From NCBI RefSeq assembly GCF_004366635.1, contig NZ_SORN01000002.1:557293-621292 (forward strand): DNA of 64,000 bases, read 5' to 3'. Source of the stretch: Roseinatronobacter bogoriensis DSM 18756. GTDB taxonomy: Bacteria; Pseudomonadota; Alphaproteobacteria; Rhodobacterales; Rhodobacteraceae. How positions within the stretch are numbered: the stretch's first letter is position 1; every line of letters begins with the position of its first letter. Position numbers and translations under genes: made by a program. Positions 34,797 to 44,114 of this stretch are shown one piece after another. The notes beneath the pieces are model-generated. The model was not told the origin of the DNA. It saw only the letters and a list, made by a program, of their open reading frames with translations, and made no database searches.

Positions 34797-35360
34797 TCAG
34801 ACCTGCATGATCTCTTCCTGCTTGCTTTCCAGCGCCTTGTCGACCTTGCTTATATAGCTGTCTGTCAGTTCCTGGATTTCCTCGGACCACAGCTTCTGCT
34901 CGTCCTCGCTCATTCCGGCGGCTTTGGCTTTCTTGATCTGGTCCATTCCGTCACGACGCAGGTTGCGTACGGCCACGCGCGCATGTTCGGCATATTGTGC
35001 GGCCACCTTGGTCAGTTCGCGGCGGCGTTCTTCGTTCAGTTCCGGGATCGGCAACATGATGATGGTGCCGTTCAACTGCGGATTGATCCCAAGCCCCGAT
35101 TCACGGATAGCCTTTTCGACCTTGCCGACCATCGACTTGTCCCAGACATTCAACGTGACCATGCGCGGCTCTGGCACGTTGACGGTGCCCACCTGGTTGA
35201 TCGGGGTCATCTGGCCATATGCCTCGACCATGATCGGTTCCAGCATTGAGGCCGAAGCCCGGCCTGTGCGCAGCGATCCGAATTCGGTTTTCAGCGCGTT
35301 CATGGCCCCGTCCATCCGGCGCTTGAGGTCATCCAGATCAATCTCGATTTCATCTGACAT
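34797..35360 (-). CDS. frr: ribosome recycling factor
   Basis: Splits post-termination ribosomes with EF-G. The 187-residue protein is the usual length. Typical motifs are SLRTGRASASMLEPIMVEAYG near residue 27, TPINQVGTVNVPEPRMVTLN, and the C-terminal helix EIQELTDSYISKVDKALESK. It follows pyrH by 95 bp. The pyrH-frr-uppS-cdsA order is conserved in proteobacteria. Confidence 0.97.
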   Translation of the reverse strand: MSDEIEIDLDDLKRRMDGAMNALKTEFGSLRTGRASASMLEPIMVEAYGQMTPINQVGTVNVPEPRMVTLNVWDKSMVGKVEKAIRESGLGINPQLNGTIIMLPIPELNEERRRELTKVAAQYAEHARVAVRNLRRDGMDQIKKAKAAGMSEDEQKLWSEEIQELTDSYISKVDKALESKQEEIMQV

Positions 35361-35455
35361 GTGGTATCTTCCTCGTGATGTGCAGCATATGTGCTGGCCT
35401 TGACTGGCCTTCTAGCGCGACGCTGCTGTTTTTGTAAGCCTCTTGCGTCACATCT

Positions 35456-36181
35456 TCAGGCATGGACGCGGGTATATGTGCCCTCACCGTTCACAATCCC
35501 GCTGAAACCACCCGGTTCATCCAGCGAAAAGACGATGAGCGGCATCTTGTTGTCACGACACAATGCGATGGCCGATGCATCCATCACCTTGAGATTGGCG
35601 CGCAACACCTCATCATAGCTGATATCATCGAAGCGTTTGGCGGCGCTGTTTGTCTTTGGGTCACTGTCATAAATCCCATCGACCTGCTTGCCCATGAAGA
35701 TCGCCTCACAGGCCATTTCCGATGCGCGCAATGCAGCCGCTGTATCGGTGGTGAAATAGGGGTTGCCGGTGCCCGCCGCAAAAATGCATACGCGCTTTTT
35801 CTCCAGATGGCGCACGGCGCGGCGGCGGATATAGGGTTCGCACACCTGATCCATCGGAATGGCGCTGATCACACGGGTATGTACGCCCAGTTCTTCCAGC
35901 GCAGTCTGCATGGCCAGCGCATTCATCACTGTGGCCAACATGCCCATGTAATCGGCCTGCGTCCGTTCCATCCCCTGTGCCGAGCCTTGCAGCCCGCGAA
36001 AGATATTTCCCCCGCCGATAACCATGCAGATCTCGACGCCCATCTCATGGACTGACTGAACCTCGCGCGCGATGCGCTGCACTGTGGGCGGATGCAGCCC
36101 GAACCCCTGATCCCCCATCAGCGCCTCGCCCGAGATTTTCAGCATGACGCGCTTATACGTGGTCTGGGGTGTATCGGGCAT
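35456..36181 (-). CDS. pyrH: UMP kinase
   Basis: Phosphorylates UMP to UDP, feeding pyrimidine nucleotides and UDP-sugars. The 241-residue protein belongs to the amino acid kinase fold: VMLKISGEALMG near residue 12, IGGGNIFRGLQG near 55, and the C-terminal KMPLIVFSLDEPGGFSGIV. It heads the long leftward cluster and is divergent from miaA across 112 bp. The usual rpsB-tsf pair is not next to it in this window. Confidence 0.96.
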   Translation of the reverse strand: MPDTPQTTYKRVMLKISGEALMGDQGFGLHPPTVQRIAREVQSVHEMGVEICMVIGGGNIFRGLQGSAQGMERTQADYMGMLATVMNALAMQTALEELGVHTRVISAIPMDQVCEPYIRRRAVRHLEKKRVCIFAAGTGNPYFTTDTAAALRASEMACEAIFMGKQVDGIYDSDPKTNSAAKRFDDISYDEVLRANLKVMDASAIALCRDNKMPLIVFSLDEPGGFSGIVNGEGTYTRVHA

Positions 36182-36293
36182 TGTTGATTCCTTTCAGTAA
36201 AGCGCGACAGCCTCACAAGTTGCGACCCACCGCTTTCAACTGGCGGCAAAATGTCGGAAAACGGGGACAGGTTCAATCTGAAAGCAAGGCAGC

Positions 36294-37205
36294 ATGGCTA
36301 AAATACCAGACCCGCTTGCGCTGACGCTGGACAGGGTGCTTGAAAACCCGCCAGACATGGCCCATCCGGTCTTGCTGGCTGGACCGACGGCAAGTGGAAA
36401 ATCGGCATTGGCACTTGCATTGGCGCGCGCGCAGGGCCGGGTCATCGTGAATGCGGATGCGCTACAGGTCTATGATATGTGGCGCATTCTGTCCGCGCGA
36501 CCCGACGCGGATGATTGTGCGCAAGTGCCGCATTATCTGTACGGGACCGTAACGCGCGGGCAGGATTGGTCCGTCGGGCATTGGTTGCGCGCTGCTGCGA
36601 AGGTTCTGGAGCACCATCGCAACGCAATCATCGTGGGCGGCACTGGCCTGTATTTCCGCGCCCTGACTGAAGGCTTGGTCGAGATACCCCCTATCCCTAC
36701 CCATATCCGACGACAGGCGGATATGTTGCGCGACTCGCAAGGCGCAGAGGTATTGCTGCACCAGCTTGATCCGCAGACCCGCACACAGATCGATATGGCA
36801 AACCCAGCGCGCGTGCAGCGTGCATGGGAAGTGTTACAAGCAACCGGAACCGGCCTTGCCGCATGGCAGGCGCAGACGCCACCGCCCTTGTTGCCGCTAT
36901 CACAGACAACTGCACTGGTCATGCGCCCTGACGTTGACTGGCTGAATGAACGAATCGATTCGCGCTTTGCGACCATGATGGAGCAAGGCGCATTGCAAGA
37001 GGCCCGCGACGTCCTGCCTTACTGGTCACCGCACGCGCCTTGGGCAAAAGCTATTGGCGCGCCAGAATTGATTGCCCATCTGCAAGACCAGATATCGTTG
37101 TCGCAGGCCCAAGAGGCCGCAACACTTGCCACAAGGCAATATGCAAAGCGCCAGCGCACTTGGTTTCGCAACCGCATGAAAAGCTGGACAGTTCTTGACC
37201 AATAG
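36294..37205 (+). CDS. miaA: tRNA dimethylallyltransferase
   Basis: Adds a dimethylallyl group to A37 of tRNAs that read codons starting with U. The 303-residue protein shows the P-loop LAGPTASGKSALALALA near residue 28, the substrate-site VIVNADALQVYDMW near 50 and a TGLYFRALTEGL region. It ends with the usual KRQRTWFRNRMKSW tail. The ATG at 36294 (MAKIPDPLALTLD) gives about 20 residues before the P-loop domain; a later start cannot be excluded. Confidence 0.95.
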   Translation: MAKIPDPLALTLDRVLENPPDMAHPVLLAGPTASGKSALALALARAQGRVIVNADALQVYDMWRILSARPDADDCAQVPHYLYGTVTRGQDWSVGHWLRAAAKVLEHHRNAIIVGGTGLYFRALTEGLVEIPPIPTHIRRQADMLRDSQGAEVLLHQLDPQTRTQIDMANPARVQRAWEVLQATGTGLAAWQAQTPPPLLPLSQTTALVMRPDVDWLNERIDSRFATMMEQGALQEARDVLPYWSPHAPWAKAIGAPELIAHLQDQISLSQAQEAATLATRQYAKRQRTWFRNRMKSWTVLDQ

Positions 37206-37320
37206 AGTCACCAAATTGCAACGCCCCCTAATGTCTGAGACAAAACTCACGGCTGCGTGAAGGAAATATCTTTCCCTGTCGGGATCGTGGGGTCATCTTT
37301 GCCTCTTACAGGGGGTGAAG

Positions 37321-38160
37321 ATGACGATAAACATACCTGAGCAACCAAAACGCCTGCGCCTGATGCAGATCAGCAAACTTGCAGCCGCACCAAAATGGCA
37401 ACTTGAGACGATGCGCGCCTTGCGCGAACCCTTGTTCCTATGGGTCACGCATGGGCAGGGTCGGATATCTATCGGACCAAGGACACGCGGTTTTCACCCA
37501 CATAACGCCATTTTCATCCCGGCTGGCACATTGCACGGGTTTCAGGCCATGACCCGTGTGCAGGGCACAGCCATTTATTTCGGTGACAAACACGGGCTGG
37601 ACCTGCCCGATACACCGCTCCACCTGCGCCTGCGCGATGCGTCACAGCACGCCGAAGTGTCGCAGCTTGTGGATTTCGTGCAGCGCGAAGTGGAAGGCCG
37701 CCGACCAAAAGCCGAACAGGCAGCCTATCATCAGCTTGGCTTGCTCGCCATCTGGCTGGACAGGCATCAGGCCGCGAATGAAAGCGAGAATGGGGGCAAT
37801 CTAACCCGCCTTAACGCAAACGAACGCCTGACCGCGCGCTACGCCTCTCTGCTGGAGCGTGAATTCGGCTCTACGCTGAACGTCACAGATTATGCGACAG
37901 CGCTTGGCGTCACACCCACTCACCTGACACGCGCATGCCGCGCAAGTTGCGGGCAAACGGCACTGGATATGATCCAGACCCGCCGCCTTTTCGAAGCAAG
38001 ACGGCTTTTGATAGAGACAGACATTCCAGTACAGGAAATCGCGCGCAATCTCGGTTTTTCAACGCCCAGCTATTTTTCGCGTGCCTTCTCGCAACAAATT
38101 GGTCAGCCGCCATCAAGCTATCGCAAGAAACACGAAGCAAAGACACGCCTGACGCACTAA
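37321..38160 (+). CDS. AraC family transcriptional regulator
   Basis: A 279-residue DNA-binding regulator. The N-terminal half is a cupin-like sensor domain: GRISIGPRTRGFHPHNAIF then IPAGTLHGFQ around residues 50-75. The C-terminal AraC/XylS domain has two helix-turn-helix units: DYATALGVTPTHLTRACRAS around 188-210 and VQEIARNLGFSTPSYFSRAF around 240-260. The ATG at 37321 has AGGGGGTG 5 nt upstream, better than GTG at 37315. The effector and targets are unknown. It follows miaA by 115 bp; the next genes are convergent. Confidence 0.88.
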   Translation: MTINIPEQPKRLRLMQISKLAAAPKWQLETMRALREPLFLWVTHGQGRISIGPRTRGFHPHNAIFIPAGTLHGFQAMTRVQGTAIYFGDKHGLDLPDTPLHLRLRDASQHAEVSQLVDFVQREVEGRRPKAEQAAYHQLGLLAIWLDRHQAANESENGGNLTRLNANERLTARYASLLEREFGSTLNVTDYATALGVTPTHLTRACRASCGQTALDMIQTRRLFEARRLLIETDIPVQEIARNLGFSTPSYFSRAFSQQIGQPPSSYRKKHEAKTRLTH

Positions 38161-38183
38161 GCAAAACTGAACGATTGCGATGG

Positions 38184-38345
38184 TCATTTGCCGCCCACAG
38201 CGCGCCGCCCATCGTTACGGCAACGGTCCGAGCAGTAGCGCACCTCATCCCAGACGCGTGCCCATTTTTTGCGCCATGTAAATGGTCGGCCGCAGGCAAC
38301 ACACACTTTTTCGGGCAAATCGCCCTTACGCCGCATTTTGGGCAT
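38184..38345 (-). CDS. DUF2256 domain protein
   Basis: A 53-residue protein running from ATG 38345 to TGA at 38184. The sequence starts MPKMRRKGDLPEKVCVACGR and holds the DUF2256 hallmarks: VCVACGRPFTWRKKW near residue 15, then VRYCSDRCR near 36, giving a four-cysteine zinc-type site (Cys15, 18, 38 and 42). The function is unknown. Homologues often lie beside cryptochrome/photolyase genes (recalled, not searched); no such gene is in this window. It lies 35 bp downstream of the MORN gene on the same strand and may be co-transcribed. Confidence 0.82.
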   Translation of the reverse strand: MPKMRRKGDLPEKVCVACGRPFTWRKKWARVWDEVRYCSDRCRNDGRRAVGGK

Positions 38346-38380
38346 CAGCCGCTGCGCCCCGTCAGGATAAGAAAGCGCGT

Positions 38381-39793
38381 TCAGTCATCATCGCGCACAA
38401 TCATTCGCCCGTCTTCCCAATCCCCGGAAAGGACTTCGCCCGAGGCGTAGCGCAGCACGCCAGAGCCGTGGCGCTGACCGTTCAAGAACTCACCCTCATA
38501 CACATCACCGGTTGAATAGGTCGCGATCCCCTCCCCCGTGATTTGTCCGCCAGTCCATTCCCCTTCATAAATAAACCCGTCGGTCAGCTCGATCCTGCCT
38601 TGCCCTTCACGCGCGCCTTCAGTGAACTGGCCCTGATAGACAGAGCCATCGGGATAGATCATCTCACCCTCTCCATGCAACTCGCCCCCGGCAAAAGCGC
38701 CGGTATAGACGCGACCATCGGCAAAATTCATGACGCCTTGCCCCTCTGACAGGCCGCGGACAAATTCGCCTTCATAGACGGCCCCATCCGCGAAAACAGC
38801 GCGGCCCTGCCCGTGAAACTGGCCCTCGCTCCATTCCCCTTCATATGTAGCGCCATCGGCGTAAGCAATGGTGCCCTCACCATCCGGCAGGCCCGCACGA
38901 AACTGGCCTGTATAGACCGAACCATCAGGCTGCTCCAGCCGCCCTTCGCCTTCGATCTGCCCTGCGACCCATGTGCCTTCGTAAAGGTAGCCGTCCGGCC
39001 CACTCAGCCGCCCTTCCCCGTCACGCATGTCATTGACAAATGTGCCTTCAAACACCAGCCCATCCGCCTGCTGGACCTGCCCCGGACCTTCGCGCAGCCC
39101 CGCACGGAAGCTGCCTGTAAAAACATCCCCATTGGCCTGACGCAACTCTCCTTCGCCATGCAATTGGCCTTCCAGCCAAGCCCCCTCGTAGCGCAACCCA
39201 TCCGGGTTGGTCAGAACACCTGTGCCATGTCGCTGGTCAGCCAGCATCTGCCCTTCATAGATACTGCCATCGGCATAGGTGATACGCCCCTGCCCTTCAC
39301 GCAGCCCATCGACCCATTCCCCTTCATAGCGGTAGCCATCAGGGCGCGTCAGCACGCCTTCACCATGTGGTTGGCCATCCATGAAACTGCCCACATAGAC
39401 CGAGTCATTGGCATATTGGCGTTCTCCCTGCCCCTCTATCCGGCCCTCGACCCAAGCGCCTTCATAAGTTGACCCGTCGGCGAATGTCATCACGCCCGTC
39501 CCATGCGGGCGGCCTTCGGCAAAAGTCCCTTCATAGATCGCGCCGGAAGGGTAGCGCGCTACCCCGGTTCCGCTGATCTCTCCATCAATCCATTCGCCGG
39601 TGTATTCAAATCCATTCGGCAGCCGATATGTGCCCTGACCATGCTGCAACCCGTCGCGGAACTCGCCTTCATAAATGCCGCCATCTTCATATTGACGGGT
39701 CATGACCCCATCCGTCTGGGCGATAGCAGGCACTGCCAGACCCAAGCCCACGGCCAGAAAAATCGCACGTGAAAAACCACAGCCTGAGGACAT
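38381..39793 (-). CDS. exported protein of 18 tandem MORN repeats
   Basis: A 470-residue protein with a signal peptide (about 1-26, AVPAIAQ). Almost the whole remainder is 18 consecutive 23-residue MORN repeats (consensus YEGEWxDGxxHGxG, then a Gly-rich turn) plus a half repeat at the end. The repeats are exactly in phase with no spacer. The aromatic after YEG tends to alternate between Phe and Trp, as if duplication had proceeded by pairs. MORN proteins bind lipids or act as scaffolds in eukaryotes; the bacterial role is poorly known. An unusual DNA-level consequence is a long, spurious open frame on the opposite strand. It should be in the periplasm or outside the cell. Confidence 0.88.
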   Translation of the reverse strand: MSSGCGFSRAIFLAVGLGLAVPAIAQTDGVMTRQYEDGGIYEGEFRDGLQHGQGTYRLPNGFEYTGEWIDGEISGTGVARYPSGAIYEGTFAEGRPHGTGVMTFADGSTYEGAWVEGRIEGQGERQYANDSVYVGSFMDGQPHGEGVLTRPDGYRYEGEWVDGLREGQGRITYADGSIYEGQMLADQRHGTGVLTNPDGLRYEGAWLEGQLHGEGELRQANGDVFTGSFRAGLREGPGQVQQADGLVFEGTFVNDMRDGEGRLSGPDGYLYEGTWVAGQIEGEGRLEQPDGSVYTGQFRAGLPDGEGTIAYADGATYEGEWSEGQFHGQGRAVFADGAVYEGEFVRGLSEGQGVMNFADGRVYTGAFAGGELHGEGEMIYPDGSVYQGQFTEGAREGQGRIELTDGFIYEGEWTGGQITGEGIATYSTGDVYEGEFLNGQRHGSGVLRYASGEVLSGDWEDGRMIVRDDD

Positions 39794-39988
39794 GATGCAG
39801 ATCTCCTTCTATTTCGGGGCCAAGCCTATTGCGGGGCGCGCAGGCTGGCAAGAGGTTTGGGGTCACGCGGCAGGCATAGGATAACAGAGGACGCGCGTCA
39901 CAGCCGAGTCTGCGGGAAGCCCCCTCTTTCCTTGGACAGCCAGCGTGATATGTGGGGCGAAATGTTTGCCCGCAAAGGCCCCCCTGAC

Positions 39989-41647
39989 ATGTCTGATCGT
40001 TTTCGCCTGACACTTGCACAACTCAATCCCACCTTGGGCGACATTGCTGGCAATGCAGCCAAGGCGCGCGCGGCGTGGACCACCGCGAAGGCCGAAGGTG
40101 CCGATATGGTTGCGCTGCCAGAAATGTTTCTGTCGGGCTACCAGACGCAAGATCTGGTCTGGCGGCCCGCCTTTCAGGCAGATTTACGCGATGCGCTGGA
40201 GGCTTTGGCACAGGACTGTGCCGACGGGCCAGCCCTTGGCATAGGCGCTCCACTGGTCGAGAGGGGTGCGCTGTTCAATTGCTGGGCGGTGCTGTCTGGT
40301 GGCAAGGTTGCAGCGACAATCCGCAAACACCACCTGCCCAATTCTTCGGTTTTCGATGAAAAACGCCTGTTTTCTTCTGGTGAAATTTCTGGCCCCTATC
40401 GCGTTGGCCCGATCCGCATCGGCTCTCCCATCTGCGAGGATGCGTGGCTGGAAGATGTGGCCGAGGCACAGGCGGAATCGGGGGCCGAGATGCTGCTGGT
40501 TCCAAACGGCTCTCCTTACGCGCGCGGGCGGTATGACACCCGCATGACCCATATGGTCGCGCGGATGGTCGAGACAGGCTTGCCGCTGGTGTATCTCAAT
40601 CTTGTCGGCGGGCAGGATGATCAGGTGTTTGACGGTGCGAGTTTCGTGCTGAACCCCGGCGGCAAACTGGCGCTGCAACTGCCCGCACATGAAGAAGCGA
40701 TTGCGACGCTGAATTTCACACAGACAACCGAGGGCTGGCGCGCACAGGTGGGCACGCGCGCCCACCTGCCGGATGCGTGGGAGCAGGATTACCAAGCGAT
40801 GGTCGTTGGGCTGCGCGACTACTTGCGCAAATCCGGCTTTAACAAAGTTGTGCTCGGCCTGTCAGGTGGGATTGATTCGGCGTTGGTTGCCGTCATCGCG
40901 GCAGATGCCATCGGCCCACAAAATGTGCATTGCGTGATGCTGCCCTCGGAATACACCTCGCCCCATAGCCTTGAAGATGCATCGGACCTCGCCCAGCGCG
41001 TGGGTTGCAAGTTGGATGAAATCAGCATCGAAGCGCCGCGCACCGCAATCGAGGCCGCATTGGCACCACTTTTCACTGGCCTTGCCCCGGATGTGACCGA
41101 AGAGAACATTCAGTCCCGTCTGCGCGGAACACTGTTGATGGCCCTGTCGAACAAGTCGGGCGCCTTGCTGCTGAGCACAGGCAACAAATCTGAACTTGCT
41201 GTGGGGTATGCCACGATCTATGGCGATATGAATGGCGGCTACAATCCGATCAAGGATCTTTACAAGACGCGTGTTTTTGACACCTGCCGTTGGCGCAACG
41301 CCAATCACCGTGACTGGATGGCCGGCCCTGAAGGTGAAATCATCCCGACGCGCATCATCGACAAACCCCCATCTGCGGAATTGCGCGCCGATCAGCGTGA
41401 TGATGACAGCCTGCCCCCCTATCCAGAGCTTGACGCCATCCTCGAAGGTTTGATGGAACATGACCTGTCCGTTGCCGACCTTGTCGCGCAGGGGCATGAC
41501 CGTGCAACGGTCAAACGCGTTGAACATCTGGTCTATATTTCTGAATGGAAGCGTCATCAGGCCGCGCCCGGTCCACGGCTCACCATGCGCGCCCTGTGGC
41601 TGGACCGGCGTTACCCCTTGGTCAACCGCTGGCGCGACACACGCTAG
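39989..41647 (+). CDS. nadE: glutamine-dependent NAD+ synthetase
   Basis: Final step of NAD synthesis, amidating deamido-NAD with glutamine as nitrogen donor. It is 552 residues with two domains. The N-terminal nitrilase-type glutaminase (about 1-265) shows Glu in ALPEMF at 45, Lys in IRKHHLPN and Cys in SPICEDAW. The C-terminal ATP-pyrophosphatase-type synthetase has the P-loop LGLSGGIDSALVAV near 290, STGNKSELAVGYATIYGDM and the C-terminal Lys-rich region. The ATG at 39989 (MSDRFRLTLAQLNP) fits the family; earlier in-frame starts add 44 unmatched residues. Confidence 0.95.
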   Translation: MSDRFRLTLAQLNPTLGDIAGNAAKARAAWTTAKAEGADMVALPEMFLSGYQTQDLVWRPAFQADLRDALEALAQDCADGPALGIGAPLVERGALFNCWAVLSGGKVAATIRKHHLPNSSVFDEKRLFSSGEISGPYRVGPIRIGSPICEDAWLEDVAEAQAESGAEMLLVPNGSPYARGRYDTRMTHMVARMVETGLPLVYLNLVGGQDDQVFDGASFVLNPGGKLALQLPAHEEAIATLNFTQTTEGWRAQVGTRAHLPDAWEQDYQAMVVGLRDYLRKSGFNKVVLGLSGGIDSALVAVIAADAIGPQNVHCVMLPSEYTSPHSLEDASDLAQRVGCKLDEISIEAPRTAIEAALAPLFTGLAPDVTEENIQSRLRGTLLMALSNKSGALLLSTGNKSELAVGYATIYGDMNGGYNPIKDLYKTRVFDTCRWRNANHRDWMAGPEGEIIPTRIIDKPPSAELRADQRDDDSLPPYPELDAILEGLMEHDLSVADLVAQGHDRATVKRVEHLVYISEWKRHQAAPGPRLTMRALWLDRRYPLVNRWRDTR

Positions 41648-41916
41648 AGCTGCGCCGCAGATAGAGGAACCCCCGCTGATCTGATGACAGCTTCAAAGCG
41701 TCACATAAATCAAGGCGATCGGCCCAAGAGCACTGCATCGCGTCCCAGCACCGCCGAAGGCCGATCACACCCGCGCTACAATACGCCATTGATCGTTGCA
41801 TTCGTGCTTTAAGGGCTGTTGAAACCACATGTTTGGTGTAGGATGGCGCCGTACAGGCGGTCGTCTGTGTATACCTGACGGCAGATCAGGACGTCCAAAA
41901 TGCGGAGAGAGGCAGA

Positions 41917-42894
41917 ATGCGCAGTGTCACGTTTCGGTTTCTGGGCCTTGGGCTCGTTGCAAGTGTCGGCCTTGCGGCCTGCATGAATGGCGAAAACGCC
42001 ACGTCGTCACGCGCCGACCCGGCGACATCGCGCAGTGGACAGATCGTCGAGCGCGACATTGAAGATGCCAGCGTATTTTCACGGCGCGAACCAGCGCTTT
42101 GGGACGGACGCCCATCGCTTGGTGGCGCATGGGTTGCGCATCCCGATGCAAAGACGCCTGAGCGTGTGATTATTCGCAACATGACCAGTGGACAGGAAAC
42201 GATCGGGGCACTGTTCCGGCGTGAACGGATGAACCCCGGCCCCGCCTTTCAGGTCTCTGCAGAGGCGGCAAATGCCATCGGGATTCTTGCTGGCGCACCG
42301 ACAGAGATTGAAGTCGTGGCCCTGAGAACCGAAGAAGTCCAGATCGCGGCGGCAGCAACACCTGCCGCAGAGGCCGGACCGGCAGGGCAGCCCGAAGCAG
42401 AACAAACACAGCAGGTGCAAGCTGCCAGCCCCGAAACACCCGACGGAGAAGATGGCCCCATGGTCGCGGCGGCGTCACAGGAAACCCGGCAGTCGCGCGG
42501 TGGCTTTTTCGGTCGGATATTCGGGCGCGGCACCACAGAAGCGCCTGCAACAGACCAGATTGAAACACAATCGCTTGATGACCAGATCGCAGCAGCACCA
42601 CAGCCCGATACTGCGGCGGCGCAACCTGCCCCACAGCCTGCCCCGCAAGCGGCCAGCACATTGGAACGCCCCTTCATCCAGTTGGGTATTTTCAGCGTAG
42701 AAGCCAATGCACGCGGTGCAGAGGCAACTGCGCGAGATGCCGGGCTTCCTGCGCGAACAGTCGAAGGGCAAACACAGGGCAACGCCTTCTGGCGCGTTGT
42801 GATCGGCCCGGCGCAAACACCGACCGAACAAAGCCAGATGCTTGCGCGCGTCAAGTCGTTGGGCTTTACTGACGCCTATACCGTGCGCCGCTAA
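41917..42894 (+). CDS. SPOR domain lipoprotein
   Basis: A 325-residue lipoprotein with lipobox LAAC at about residues 19-22 (Cys22). A region of low complexity, Ala/Gln/Pro-rich, spans about 140-245, probably disordered. A C-terminal SPOR domain covers about 248-325 (FIQLGIFSVEANARGAEATA). SPOR domains bind denuded peptidoglycan at the division site. The protein therefore likely sits at the septum; in E. coli a related lipoprotein is RlpA, but no lytic domain is seen here. It is followed after 29 bp by a D,D-carboxypeptidase. Confidence 0.88.
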   Translation: MRSVTFRFLGLGLVASVGLAACMNGENATSSRADPATSRSGQIVERDIEDASVFSRREPALWDGRPSLGGAWVAHPDAKTPERVIIRNMTSGQETIGALFRRERMNPGPAFQVSAEAANAIGILAGAPTEIEVVALRTEEVQIAAAATPAAEAGPAGQPEAEQTQQVQAASPETPDGEDGPMVAAASQETRQSRGGFFGRIFGRGTTEAPATDQIETQSLDDQIAAAPQPDTAAAQPAPQPAPQAASTLERPFIQLGIFSVEANARGAEATARDAGLPARTVEGQTQGNAFWRVVIGPAQTPTEQSQMLARVKSLGFTDAYTVRR

Positions 42895-42923
42895 GCGCCA
42901 CTCAAGCTTCGGGGAACACAGAC

Positions 42924-44114
42924 ATGAACAGAACCCTACGGCAAGCAGTTGCCATTTCCTGCGGTGCGTTGGTTGCTGCCATTAGCCTGCCGGACCAGAT
43001 CTCGGCCCAGGCTGTCGGCGGCTTTGAAACCAACGCCAGCTCAGCCTATGTGCGCGACCTGACCACGGGCACAGTGTTGCTGGACAAGGCCGCAGATGTC
43101 CCCTTGCCGCCGGCTTCCATGTCCAAGCTCATGACATTGCTGATGCTGTTCGAAGCCATTGAGGAAGGGCGAACAACGCTTGATACAACCTTCACCGTGT
43201 CAGAGCGCGCCTATCAGATGGGCGGGTCACGCATGTTTCTGGAACCCACCGACCGCCCAACCGCCGAAGATCTGATCCGCGGCATCGCAGTGCTTTCGGG
43301 CAATGATGCAACTGTCGTTGTGGCCGAGGGGCTGGCAGGCACGGAAGAGGCATTTGCGCAACTGGCAACCCGGCGCGCGCGTGAACTGGGGATGCGCAAT
43401 ACCACACTTGCCAACTCTTCCGGCTGGCCGCACCCGGACCATCTGATGTCCAAGCGTGATCTGGGCATACTGGCCGAATATATCATCACCAATTTTCCGC
43501 AGTATTACCCCTATCTGGCGGAACGCGAATTCACCTGGAATGGCATAACCCAACCCAACCGCGTGCCGCTGCTGGGCGCCGGTGTCGGGCTGGACGGGTT
43601 GAAAACCGGCTTCACCTCTGCGGCGGGCTATTCGCTGACCGGGTCGGTAAGGCAGGGAGATCGGCGGATTGTCTTTGCCTTTGGCGGACTGGACAGCGAG
43701 CGCGCGCGCGTGCAGGAAGCTGAAGCGATCATCAACTGGGCGTTTCGCCAATTTGCCAAAGTCAGTGTAGGCGAGGTCGGGGCCGTTATGGCAGAGGCAC
43801 CCGTCTGGCTGGGCGAAAGCGATTCGGTTCCGCTGGTTCTGGCTGAAAGCGCCGAGATACTGGTCCCGGCCATTGGCACCCGTGCGCTTGAAGCGCGTGT
43901 TGTCTATGACAGCCCCTTGCCTGCGCCTATTGTCGCGGGCGAGACCCTTGGAACGCTGATTGTTGATATACCCGAGATGGGCGAGGCGCGCCTGCCATTG
44001 GTCGCAGGGGCCGATGTGGCAGAGGGGGGCTTTGGCGTACGTGCCACCGCATCGGCGCAGCGCCTGTTCAATATGGTGCTGGGGTCCGCGCGCGAGGCGA
44101 TGAATCAGGAATGA
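42924..44114 (+). CDS. D-alanyl-D-alanine carboxypeptidase (PBP5/6 type)
   Basis: Trims the terminal D-Ala of peptidoglycan stem peptides. The 396-residue protein has a signal peptide (about 1-29, ending SAQA), then the serine peptidase domain with SxxK in PASMSKLMT (Ser65, Lys68), the SGN motif near 125 and KTG in GLKTGFTSAAG near 227. A C-terminal beta domain follows. The end looks like a short amphipathic anchor. It overlaps tmk by 4 bp and sits after the SPOR lipoprotein, consistent with a division or cell-wall role. Confidence 0.93.
   Translation: MNRTLRQAVAISCGALVAAISLPDQISAQAVGGFETNASSAYVRDLTTGTVLLDKAADVPLPPASMSKLMTLLMLFEAIEEGRTTLDTTFTVSERAYQMGGSRMFLEPTDRPTAEDLIRGIAVLSGNDATVVVAEGLAGTEEAFAQLATRRARELGMRNTTLANSSGWPHPDHLMSKRDLGILAEYIITNFPQYYPYLAEREFTWNGITQPNRVPLLGAGVGLDGLKTGFTSAAGYSLTGSVRQGDRRIVFAFGGLDSERARVQEAEAIINWAFRQFAKVSVGEVGAVMAEAPVWLGESDSVPLVLAESAEILVPAIGTRALEARVVYDSPLPAPIVAGETLGTLIVDIPEMGEARLPLVAGADVAEGGFGVRATASAQRLFNMVLGSAREAMNQE

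Noticed and set aside
38813..39472. Long open frame on the plus strand opposite the MORN gene
   Set aside because: Its length follows from the repeated codon pattern of the MORN array; it has no start context and no recognisable domain.
38381..39793. CRISPR-like periodicity (69-bp period)
   Set aside because: The period is that of the 23-residue MORN repeat within a coding sequence; units are diverged at DNA level with no spacer structure.
41622..41828. 68-codon minus-strand frame after nadE
   Set aside because: No start signal or motif; the 269-bp nadE-SPOR gap holds only an 8-bp inverted repeat (GATCGGCC/GGCCGATC, 41717-41766).
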